A stretch of DNA of 64,000 nucleotides from Verrucomicrobiales bacterium. Its GTDB lineage: Bacteria; Verrucomicrobiota; Verrucomicrobiia; Verrucomicrobiales; DEV007. Numbering within the stretch: position 1 is the first letter of the stretch; each line of letters opens with the position of its first letter. Below the pieces are notes generated by a model. It made no database searches and was not told the origin of the DNA. It saw only the letters and a list, made by a program, of their open reading frames with translations. The stretch covers positions 124,001-188,000 of the forward strand of contig DUBC01000016.1 in NCBI GenBank assembly GCA_012960505.1. Reading direction: 5' to 3'. Shown here piece by piece: positions 56,982 to 64,000 of the stretch. A program made the position numbers and the translations under genes.

Positions 56982-58589
56982 ATGCTAAATCTTCGTAAGA
57001 TAACCAAGTCAGTCGGTGGCCGGGTCCTATTCGAGGATGCCAGTTTCACGGTTAATTATTCGGACTTCATTGCTCTTGTCGGTCCTAACGGGGCTGGCAA
57101 ATCAACCCTTTTTAACATTATATTATCCAGAGACAATGCTGATTCGGGAGAAGTGCAGCGCGATGAGTGGACCACTCTAGGGTTCCTTCCGCAGGAAGGT
57201 GAAGCGATCGGGGACGAGACGGTCCTTCAGATTGCAACCGGACAGGCTGGTACCCTTGTAGAGATCGAGAAAAAATTACAGGAGCTGGAAGGTAGTGGGC
57301 AGATAGAATGTGCCGAATATTATGAGGCTCAGGCTAAATTTGATGCACTCAGTGATCCGAGCCTTGAAGCGAAGTCCAAAAAAATGCTCCGTGGGCTTGG
57401 TTATAAGAAATCAGATTTTGATCGGGCAGCAAAGGAAATGAGTGGGGGGTGGGTCATGCGGGCTCATTTGGCCAGAATCTTGGCTATGGAGCCTGACCTT
57501 CTAATGCTGGATGAGCCAACTAATCATCTGGACCTTGAAGCATTACTTTGGTTTCAGCAGTACCTTGCCAATTTTCCTGGTGCTGTGCTTCTCATTTCCC
57601 ATGATCGCTCCTTCATGGATGATTTGGTTAAGGTTGTGTACGATATAGAGGATAAAAATTTAATCAGCTACAAGGGTAGCTATTCGGAATTTGAAGAGGA
57701 AAAGGAAAAACGCTTCGAGCAGCGGTTTCAGGCCTGGAAGAACCAACAAAAAGAAATTGAGAGGAACCAGGAATTTATTGATCGTTTCCGTTCTGTTGCC
57801 TCCAAAGCGGCCCAGGCTCAGAGCCGACAAAGGCAGCTTGATAAGATGGAGAGGTTAGAGAAGCCAAAACCAATCCGTAAGCTTTTTAAGATTCAATTTC
57901 CGCAGCCTACCAGGAGTGGTCAGAGAGTTGTTAGTCTTAAGGGAGTGAACATGGCTTATGGTGAAAATGTCATCTATGAGAACCTTAACGTTGACATTGA
58001 GAGGGGTGATCGGATTGCTCTTGTGGGTCCGAACGGATCTGGAAAATCAACATTAATTAAAATTATGGCCGGTGAATTGGAGTTTCAATCCGGTGAACGG
58101 GACCTTGGACACAATTGCCGGATCGGTTACTTTAGCCAGCACCGTGCTGCGACTCTTGACCCGGAAAAGAGTGTTCTTGATGAGTGTGTGGAAGCTGCTG
58201 TTGATTTGACTTCAGATGAGTGCAGGGGGGTTTTAGGTTCATTTTTATTCAGAAAAGAGGATGTGTTTAAGAAGACAAAAGTCTTATCAGGAGGGGAAAA
58301 GAGTCGTTTGAATCTGGTTAAGTTTTTACTCAATCCACCGAACTTGCTTCTAATGGATGAGCCAACCACACACTTGGATATGATCTCGATTGACGCACTA
58401 ATTATAGCACTTTCAAATTATGGAGGATCGCTGATCTTTATATCTCATGATGTGAATTTCATTAGGAAATTAGGTAACAATGTCTGGCACGTCAAGGATG
58501 GTGATCTCACCAAATATGCGAGTGACTACGACTACTATCTAGAAAAGAGTGGAGGATTAACAGATGCAAGGGCAGCGATCACGAGCTGA
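56982..58589 (+). CDS. ABC-F family ATP-binding protein
   Basis: 535 residues with two fused nucleotide-binding domains and no membrane domain. Walker A motifs GPNGAGKST (34-42) and GPNGSGKST (second half) pair with signatures MSGGWVMRAHL and LSGGEKSRL, and Walker B motifs LLMLDEPTNHLD and LLLMDEPTTHLD. A charged interdomain linker with FRSVASKAAQAQSRQRQ (about 265-281) is the P-site tRNA interaction motif region. These proteins act on the ribosome in translation; the subfamily (Uup/EttA/YheS-like) is not resolved by eye. Lies 9 bp after the sulfatase gene. Confidence 0.95.
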   Translation: MLNLRKITKSVGGRVLFEDASFTVNYSDFIALVGPNGAGKSTLFNIILSRDNADSGEVQRDEWTTLGFLPQEGEAIGDETVLQIATGQAGTLVEIEKKLQELEGSGQIECAEYYEAQAKFDALSDPSLEAKSKKMLRGLGYKKSDFDRAAKEMSGGWVMRAHLARILAMEPDLLMLDEPTNHLDLEALLWFQQYLANFPGAVLLISHDRSFMDDLVKVVYDIEDKNLISYKGSYSEFEEEKEKRFEQRFQAWKNQQKEIERNQEFIDRFRSVASKAAQAQSRQRQLDKMERLEKPKPIRKLFKIQFPQPTRSGQRVVSLKGVNMAYGENVIYENLNVDIERGDRIALVGPNGSGKSTLIKIMAGELEFQSGERDLGHNCRIGYFSQHRAATLDPEKSVLDECVEAAVDLTSDECRGVLGSFLFRKEDVFKKTKVLSGGEKSRLNLVKFLLNPPNLLLMDEPTTHLDMISIDALIIALSNYGGSLIFISHDVNFIRKLGNNVWHVKDGDLTKYASDYDYYLEKSGGLTDARAAITS

Positions 58590-58655
58590 TCGGTTTTTCT
58601 TAGATTCTTAAAGGAACTACTTGCACAAAGCGCCAATTCATTCGAACTCCTTAGA

Positions 58656-59012
58656 ATGCCTCTAACTGAATCCGATCAACTTTACATTAAAACTGACACT
58701 GGCCTCGAGTATAGATCACTTGAAGAGGGCGAAGGCGACAAGTCGGAAGCTTCGAGCACTGTTACTGTACATTATATGGGTTGCTTTGAGGATGGAGAAC
58801 AGTTCGATAGTTCATATGACCGCAATGAGCCCACGACTTTTCCTCTTTCGGATGTGATTCCTGGGTGGACAGAAGGCCTTCAATTAATGAACCCAGGCAG
58901 TAAATATCAATTCAAGATTCCCTATCAGCTTGGGTATGGTGAGGCCGGATATCCAGGTGTGATTCCTCCCAAAGCGACCCTTTACTTTGAGATTGAATTA
59001 ATTTCATTTTAA
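58656..59012 (+). CDS. FKBP-type peptidyl-prolyl cis-trans isomerase
   Basis: 118 residues, a single FKBP domain without a signal peptide, so probably cytoplasmic. VTVHYMGCFEDGEQFDSSYDR (about 31-51), FPLSDVIPGWTEGLQLM and the final PYQLGYGEAGYPGVIPPKATLYFEIEL strand match the FKBP fold. It accelerates proline isomerisation in folding. Its stop overlaps the next start by 1 bp (TAATG), indicating coupled translation with the flavoprotein. Confidence 0.95.
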   Translation: MPLTESDQLYIKTDTGLEYRSLEEGEGDKSEASSTVTVHYMGCFEDGEQFDSSYDRNEPTTFPLSDVIPGWTEGLQLMNPGSKYQFKIPYQLGYGEAGYPGVIPPKATLYFEIELISF

Positions 59013-60271
59013 TGATTTCTGATCAGATCCCCCGTATCGCTGTTATTGGTGGTGGAGCTGCGGGATTTTTTGGTGCGATTGCATGTGCTGAGGGTGCCAA
59101 GAGTGAGATAGATATTTGTGTCCTTGAGATGGGCAGCAATTTTCTTACTAAGGTCAAGATTTCCGGTGGGGGTCGTTGCAATGTGACTCATGGTCTTGAG
59201 GATACGTTTAATTTTTCCGAGCACTATCCTCGAGGGAAACGTGAACTTATCGGTCCCTTGTCCCGCTGGAGCCAGGAAGATACCGTCTGGTGGTTCAGAG
59301 AGAATGGGGTTGAACTTAAAACTGAGGAGGACGGTAGGATCTTTCCAGTCACGGACTCCTCCCAGACCGTCATTGATTGTTTGATTGGGGTTGCAAAGGG
59401 AAAAGGAATTAAAGCAAAAAATAACTGTTGCGTTCACAGGATTGATAAGTCTGAGAATGGTTCTTTCAGAATATGGATTAATGGTGCAGAGGATCCTATT
59501 GAGGCGGATTATCTATTAGTTGCCACGGGAGGTATACGGTCAGCTAATTCTAGAGATTTACTGGAATCTCTAGGGCATGAATTCACATTTCCGGTCCCTT
59601 CACTATTCACTTTTGAAGTGAAGGATGATCAATTAACAGAATTGTCTGGGCTTTCAGTTCCTAGTGCCAGCGTTGGTGTCGATTCGTTTGGAATGAAAAG
59701 TACCGGACCTCTCCTGATTACACATTGGGGTCTCAGTGGCCCTGTAATACTAAAGTTATCGGCTCTTGGTGCGAGGGAATTAGAGCAATTGGACTATCAA
59801 TTTAAGATACATGTAAACTGGCTTGGTGAAGATTGGAACTCGGAGAAATTAAGTCAGAAAATTGAGTCTGAAAGAAATTCAAATGGCTCAAGAAAGATCC
59901 TGAAAAGAAGCCCCATAAAGGATGTTCCAAATAGGCTATGGAATCGAATTGTATCAGGGGCAGGTGTTGCTGATGGTCAGACCTGGTCAGAGCTTACAAG
60001 ACAGGTTACTGCACAAATAATTAAATCACTTATAGCGGAAAAATTTGAGGTGTCTGGAAAGAGCTTGAATAAAGCGGAGTTCGTTACCTGTGGTGGTGTG
60101 ATTTTACGAGACCTTGACCTTAGGACGATGGAAAGCCGTTTAGTTGAGAATTTATTTTTCGCGGGTGAAGTGATGGATGTTGATGGATTTACTGGAGGCT
60201 TTAATTTTCAAAGCGCATGGACAACGGGCAGAATCGCCGGTGAGGAAATTGCACAGAGGTGCTCAATCTAG
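59012..60271 (+). CDS. BaiN/HI0933-like NAD(P)/FAD-dependent oxidoreductase
   Basis: 419 residues. FAD-binding motif IAVIGGGAAGFFGAIACAE is at the N-terminus, KISGGGRCNVTH (about 50-61) is the family hallmark and GEVMDVDGFTGGFNFQSAWTTG (about 388-409) closes the FAD domain. The YhiN/BaiN family is common and mostly of unknown function. It is translationally coupled to the FKBP gene and followed by a small hypothetical gene. Confidence 0.94.
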   Translation: MISDQIPRIAVIGGGAAGFFGAIACAEGAKSEIDICVLEMGSNFLTKVKISGGGRCNVTHGLEDTFNFSEHYPRGKRELIGPLSRWSQEDTVWWFRENGVELKTEEDGRIFPVTDSSQTVIDCLIGVAKGKGIKAKNNCCVHRIDKSENGSFRIWINGAEDPIEADYLLVATGGIRSANSRDLLESLGHEFTFPVPSLFTFEVKDDQLTELSGLSVPSASVGVDSFGMKSTGPLLITHWGLSGPVILKLSALGARELEQLDYQFKIHVNWLGEDWNSEKLSQKIESERNSNGSRKILKRSPIKDVPNRLWNRIVSGAGVADGQTWSELTRQVTAQIIKSLIAEKFEVSGKSLNKAEFVTCGGVILRDLDLRTMESRLVENLFFAGEVMDVDGFTGGFNFQSAWTTGRIAGEEIAQRCSI

Positions 60272-60291
60272 ATCCTAATCAGAATTTCATA

Positions 60292-60558
60292 ATGTTTATT
60301 TTTTCATCGATCCAAGATTATCAGGATGGACTAGTTAGCAGGTTTTGTAATTCAAAAAGGTTACTCATTGCCGAGACGGACTGGTACAGAGAAGAATCAG
60401 ACATTGAGGTGATCAAAGAGGACTTTTGTGAAAGGATCCTGTTCTTTGAAAAGAGAAGATCCTACCTTTTTAAGGAACCTCAAATTGATCATGAACCTCA
60501 CCTTGAAAGGATGCGGATAAGGTTAACTTCCAAGCCTTCTGAGACCAATGCCAGTTAA
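60292..60558 (+). CDS. Small hypothetical protein (88 aa)
   Basis: I prefer the ATG at 60292 (88 residues); the frame also opens at a GTG at 60259, but that would overlap the preceding gene by 13 bp. The product is charged and soluble, with ETDWYREESDIEVIKEDF and ERILFFEKRRSY stretches. It has no signal peptide or recognised domain. It lies on the same strand, 20 bp downstream of the BaiN-like gene, and may be its co-transcribed companion. Confidence 0.5.
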   Translation: MFIFSSIQDYQDGLVSRFCNSKRLLIAETDWYREESDIEVIKEDFCERILFFEKRRSYLFKEPQIDHEPHLERMRIRLTSKPSETNAS

Positions 60559-60569
60559 GGTGCTTGGAC

Positions 60570-62060
60570 TTATTTTTTGTCTGGGATCTGATTCGTGAGT
60601 TCCTTCTCAATTTCCAAGTCCTTAGGTAAAATATTATCGACCGTGTCCAGCCTTTTTCTCAAGTCATAGAGCTCTTTATTTACAATTTCACCATCCTTCA
60701 CCTTGGCAACGAGGCGATGCGTTTTGGAACGAACGCTGATCGCGTCTCTCCAGTAACTAGTTGCATATTTGCGGACCGATTCCTTTTCCTTTCTTAGTAT
60801 TGGGGCCAGAGAGACACCGTCCAGAGAATGATGTGTTTTGTTGAATTCGGGTTCACATAAATCAAGTAATGTGGGGTAAATGTCTAGTGTTTCTGCGAGA
60901 GCATTTGTTGAGAATCCTCCCTCAATGCCTGGAGTTCGCATCATAAGAACACTGCGGTTGGCCATTTCGAATGGGGTATGTTTTCCCCACTGCTGTGCGT
61001 CACCAAGGTGCCAGCCATGATCGCCCCAGACCACAACTATCGTGTTCTTTGAAAGACCAGTCTTTTCAAGGTGGCTTAGGACCTTGCCAATTTGTCGATC
61101 AACGTATCTTACGCAGGCAAGGTAGGCGCGCCTTGCCATATTGGCTGATTTATGATTCAGGGGTCGCTTCTTTTCATACGGAGTCGAGTACTTAAAGAAT
61201 TCGCCGCTACCATGTTTGTAGGGTGAATCAAAAGGCTTCTTGTCTGAAGGGTCAGGAATGGTGATTTTTTCAAAAGCATCCCAGTCCTGTTTTGGAGCAA
61301 CAAATGGAAGGTGAGGTTTAAAGAAACCTAGCCCCATGAAGAAGGGTTCTTTGCCATCTTTGAGTTGTGTCAGTTGTGAGATAGCGCTCTGGGCCAGGAG
61401 TCCGTCCGGAAGGTCCGTATCTTTTTCTACTATAAATTCCATCAGATCTTTGTGTCCTTTACCATCTTCCCGATGCTTCCCATTACCATAAGCAAAGAAA
61501 ATGCCCCAACCTCTTTTCCATTGTCCCATCGGAGTAGCTAGTCGGTCCCAGGCACCAGGCATTTCATATCTTCCGTCTCCCTTACCATTGTAGGAGAAGA
61601 CTCTCCCGTCAGCGGTGTGAGATATTTTCCCAATCAGTACGGTTTTGTATCCTGATCTTCTGAAAAGTTCAGGCATGGTTTGAGCGCCGGGTAACTGTTT
61701 ATTTTGAATTGCTGTCGTGCCGCCGTGAAGGGCATGGTTTTTCATCGCTCCTGAATTGATGGGGGACCTTCCCGTCAAGAGAGCGTAACGGGAAGCTCCA
61801 CAAGTTGAAACTTGAACATAGTGATTTCGGAATGTGATCGCGGTTTTTGCAAATTTATCCAGGTTTGGGCTCAGTGCATAATTAACCCCATAACAACCCA
61901 ATTCAGGGCGAAGGTCATCGACGGCAATGAAGAGAACGTTCGGCTTCTCAGATGCCACAGAGAAGGCTACAGAAAAAGTCAGGATGATAGATGTGATCAT
62001 AAATCTGATGCTTTCTAATCCAATTTTATTTGAATGCATTCTATTTTTTTTCTTTTCCAT
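60570..62060 (-). CDS. Secreted sulfatase, iduronate-2-sulfatase-like
   Basis: 496 residues with an N-terminal extension and signal peptide (MITSIILTFSVAFSVA; start at 62000 also possible). The formylglycine motif is C87-GASR-YALLTG, the CxASR form rather than CxPSR. Metal ligands DD are in FIAVDDLRPELG (44-55). KNTIVVVWGDHGWHLGD near 352 and the C-terminal sequence match the iduronate-2-sulfatase-like group. It differs from the 24474 sulfatase in this motif, so probably in ancestry and substrate. Confidence 0.93.
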   Translation of the reverse strand: MEKKKNRMHSNKIGLESIRFMITSIILTFSVAFSVASEKPNVLFIAVDDLRPELGCYGVNYALSPNLDKFAKTAITFRNHYVQVSTCGASRYALLTGRSPINSGAMKNHALHGGTTAIQNKQLPGAQTMPELFRRSGYKTVLIGKISHTADGRVFSYNGKGDGRYEMPGAWDRLATPMGQWKRGWGIFFAYGNGKHREDGKGHKDLMEFIVEKDTDLPDGLLAQSAISQLTQLKDGKEPFFMGLGFFKPHLPFVAPKQDWDAFEKITIPDPSDKKPFDSPYKHGSGEFFKYSTPYEKKRPLNHKSANMARRAYLACVRYVDRQIGKVLSHLEKTGLSKNTIVVVWGDHGWHLGDAQQWGKHTPFEMANRSVLMMRTPGIEGGFSTNALAETLDIYPTLLDLCEPEFNKTHHSLDGVSLAPILRKEKESVRKYATSYWRDAISVRSKTHRLVAKVKDGEIVNKELYDLRKRLDTVDNILPKDLEIEKELTNQIPDKK

Positions 62061-62173
62061 TACCTGAGAATATCGTCCTTATGTGGATAGTTCAATAAAA
62101 GCCCTAAGAACCTATTTTTGTTCTCGAGTTTCTACTTTTGTTTATGGATCATAGGCTTAACCATAAATCAATT

Positions 62174-62920
62174 ATGAATACCCTGATTAAAACCGCCATT
62201 ATATCAATTCTCCCCATTTTTTGTTCAGTTCAACTAATGGCTGAAGAGAAGAAAGCTCAGTCCAAGAGTTCCCTCAAGAAAGCTTTTATCGATGGTTCTG
62301 GTCATGGTTGGCTAGCCCTTACCGGTGAAGATTTTGTGAATGTGAATTGCAATGAAGAAACATGGCGTTGGGAAAAAGGTCACGCGTTCTGTACGGGTAA
62401 GCCGGTAGGAGTCATTAGGATGAAGGAACAGATTAAAAATTTTGAAATGGTCTGTGAGTGGATGCATAAACAAAAGGGAGGTAATTCCGGAGTCTTTGTC
62501 TGGGCAAGTCCTGCATCCATAAAGAATTTGGAGGCCGGTAAAGGGAGACTGCCTCATGGTATTGAGGTTCAGGTCCTAGATCTCGGGTATGCTGAAAAAT
62601 ATATAGCGAGGCACAAAAAGCCTGCCGATTGGTTCACTTCCCATGGAGATGTTTTTCCTACAGGGCCGGCTAAGATGAAACCATTTCCTCCAGTCGCTCC
62701 GAACGGAAAGAGAAGTTTCCCATCAAAGAATCTGACCAAGGGAATTAACGAATGGAACCATTATTATGTAAGAGCCATTAATGGGGAGGTCAGATTATGG
62801 GTCAATGGTGAGGAGGTTTCTGGCGGCACTAAGTGCGATCCTGCCGAAGGTTATTTATGCCTTGAGAGTGAAGGTGCTCCTATTGAATTCAAGAATATTA
62901 GAATCAGGCCGCTGCCCTGA
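62174..62920 (+). CDS. DUF1080 (3-keto-disaccharide hydrolase-type) exported protein
   Basis: 248 residues from ATG 62174, which starts a good signal peptide (MNTLIKTAIISILPIFCSV); a longer frame opens at 62138. The domain is a concanavalin-like beta-sandwich, recognised from FEMVCEWMHKQKGGNSGVFV, PHGIEVQVLDLGY, NEWNHYYVRAINGEVRLWVNG and the final IEFKNIRIRPLP. DUF1080 proteins are abundant in PVC bacteria; some act on 3-keto sugars. It is divergent from the neighbouring sulfatase gene, and the two may act on the same polysaccharide breakdown products. Confidence 0.9.
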   Translation: MNTLIKTAIISILPIFCSVQLMAEEKKAQSKSSLKKAFIDGSGHGWLALTGEDFVNVNCNEETWRWEKGHAFCTGKPVGVIRMKEQIKNFEMVCEWMHKQKGGNSGVFVWASPASIKNLEAGKGRLPHGIEVQVLDLGYAEKYIARHKKPADWFTSHGDVFPTGPAKMKPFPPVAPNGKRSFPSKNLTKGINEWNHYYVRAINGEVRLWVNGEEVSGGTKCDPAEGYLCLESEGAPIEFKNIRIRPLP

Positions 62921-62978
62921 TCTTTATTATCATACCGGATGCTATGAATCTTAAAGGACTTAATTTATGGTCCTAAGA

Positions 62979-64000
62979 TCAAGCATATTCTTTTGGAGAA
63001 ACTTCTTCTGTTACTTGCTGACTTTGCTGGGACAAAGAGTTGAGCTTTTCATTGATTAGCGATACGGCGTTCTCCTGACTGAGTCCGTGCTTTTCTCTGA
63101 GAGCGGGAATGTTACCGTGCTCAACAAACTCATCCGGCCATCCTATCCTTACCACTTGAGTATTAATTTCAGCTTCATGGAGAAGTTCAATGATGGCTGC
63201 GCCGAAACCGTTGTGCAGGACATGATCTTCAAAGGTGCAGATTACTTTCACTTTGCTAGCCATTTCTTTTATGGCTGCGTTGTCTATCGGCTTGATGAAT
63301 CGCGGATTCATTAGAGCTACAGAATGTCCCTCCTTCTCAAGTGAGGAACAAGTTTGTTCTGCCATGCTGAATAAATGACCCAACCCAATGAGTCCAATGT
63401 CGGTGCCTTCTTGAATTACCTCGGCTTTACCTATTTCTAGTTTTTGTGGTTCATCTTTTGGCTTTGCTCCAGTCCCTGCTCCTCTGGGATACCGAACTGC
63501 AATGGGTCCGGAATCATGATTTGTCATTGTCCATAGCATATCTACGAACTCTTCTTCGTCCTTGGGTTGCATGAATACAAAGTTTGGAACATGACGAAGG
63601 TAACCAATGTCAAAGAGTCCGTGATGGGTTGGTCCATCATCTCCTGAAAGTCCTGCTCGATCCATACATAATCTTACAGGTAAATTTTGAATACCGATGT
63701 CGTGCACCAGCATATCAAATGCCCGCTGCATGAAAGTTGAATAAATAGTTAGGAAAGGCTTGAGACCTTGAGTGGCTAACCCGCTTGCGAAGAGCGCAGC
63801 ATGTTCCTCGGCAATACCAACGTCAAAGTATCGATCCTTTACTTCTTCACTATCTCTGAATGCGGTGAGTCCAGTCCCTCCAGGCATTGCTGCAGTTATG
63901 GCAGTTATTTTTTTATCCTCTTTTGCAAACTTAGTGAGATATTCACCATATATTTGTGAATAGGTTGGTACTGAGCTTGGATCCGTTTCTCCTGTATCAA
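62979..64000 (-). CDS. dxs: 1-deoxy-D-xylulose-5-phosphate synthase, C-terminal part
   Basis: About 340 residues are visible; the N-terminal part is beyond the window edge, and the frame is open through base 64000. The pyrimidine-binding and C-terminal transketolase domains are present: YSQIYGEYLTKFAKED, AAMPGGTGL, DVGIAEEHAALFASGLA with the cofactor-binding glutamate, GLSGDDGPTHHGLFD and VRYPRGAG. The enzyme uses thiamine diphosphate to start the MEP isoprenoid pathway, supplying the prenyl synthase at 10029. The last 20 or so residues are a Gln/Ser-rich tail. Confidence 0.97.
   Translation of the reverse strand, partial: DTGETDPSSVPTYSQIYGEYLTKFAKEDKKITAITAAMPGGTGLTAFRDSEEVKDRYFDVGIAEEHAALFASGLATQGLKPFLTIYSTFMQRAFDMLVHDIGIQNLPVRLCMDRAGLSGDDGPTHHGLFDIGYLRHVPNFVFMQPKDEEEFVDMLWTMTNHDSGPIAVRYPRGAGTGAKPKDEPQKLEIGKAEVIQEGTDIGLIGLGHLFSMAEQTCSSLEKEGHSVALMNPRFIKPIDNAAIKEMASKVKVICTFEDHVLHNGFGAAIIELLHEAEINTQVVRIGWPDEFVEHGNIPALREKHGLSQENAVSLINEKLNSLSQQSQQVTEEVSPKEYA

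Noticed and set aside
60259-60291. GTG start for the small hypothetical protein
   Set aside because: Overlaps the BaiN-like gene and adds a non-conserved-looking stretch; the ATG at 60292 is cleaner.

Overview
This window reads as chromosomal DNA of a free-living, probably marine member of the PVC superphylum, most likely Verrucomicrobiota. The support is the gene content. There are three secreted sulfatases. Several cytochrome and secretion families are almost confined to Planctomycetes and Verrucomicrobia: DUF1592/1588/1585, DUF1552, DUF1549/1553, DUF1501 and the PVC-type heme-binding dehydrogenase. There is also a giant lamin-tail/CotH protein, a DUF1080 protein and a GspG-type pseudopilin. 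The DNA is moderately AT-rich by eye, and many starts follow AT-rich leaders with no obvious Shine-Dalgarno sequence. I saw no tRNA, rRNA, CRISPR array, transposase, integrase or phage gene, so it looks like ordinary chromosome without an acquired island.

Layout. 1-9 kb: the start of a PQQ-type beta-propeller protein, a secreted GH13 amylase-like enzyme, the S1-domain protein CvfB, aconitase, the FetAB-type ABC exporter and a secreted C39-like cysteine peptidase. 9-16.4 kb: housekeeping genes (phosphatidylserine decarboxylase, polyprenyl diphosphate synthase, aspartate-semialdehyde dehydrogenase, an L,D-transpeptidase, a tiny lipoprotein too short for routine gene calls, 3-methyladenine glycosylase, a Nif3 protein, YchF and MetX). 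16.5-19.2 kb: a methyltransferase followed after one base by an unusual fusion of a ferritin-like di-iron domain with an ATP-grasp domain. 19.2-26 kb: the 1735-residue CotH/lamin-tail protein and a sulfatase. 26-28.5 kb: a two-gene hydroxyproline epimerase/dehydrogenase unit. 28.5-42.5 kb: three groups of PVC-specific secreted cytochrome and oxidoreductase genes, interrupted by an MscS channel and monomeric isocitrate dehydrogenase. 42.6-54 kb: the radical SAM protein ArsS, LemA plus an M48 protease, a UbiA-like membrane protein coupled to a methyltransferase, a pseudopilin, a receiver-like/pseudokinase/FGE-fold membrane protein with a TPR-like partner, PabB, a gamma carbonic anhydrase and a bifunctional-nuclease-family protein. 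54-64 kb: Rpe, TadA, two more sulfatases, an ABC-F ATPase, an FKBP isomerase, a BaiN-like flavoprotein, a DUF1080 protein and the 3' end of dxs.

How the genes work together. The secreted sulfatases, amylase, DUF1080 protein and PVC cytochrome modules fit a life spent degrading sulfated and complex polysaccharides. The hydroxyproline pair suggests some use of collagen-like or cell-wall-derived amino acids. Aconitase and isocitrate dehydrogenase belong to the TCA cycle. Asd and MetX serve aspartate-family and methionine synthesis. IspA and Dxs serve isoprenoid synthesis. The best candidates for undescribed biology are the methyltransferase plus di-iron/ATP-grasp fusion (16480-19201), the UbiA-like/methyltransferase pair (46388-47892) and the pseudokinase/degenerate-FGE sensor-like protein with its neighbour (48746-51785). 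All functional names rest on motif and domain recognition by eye; no database search was run.
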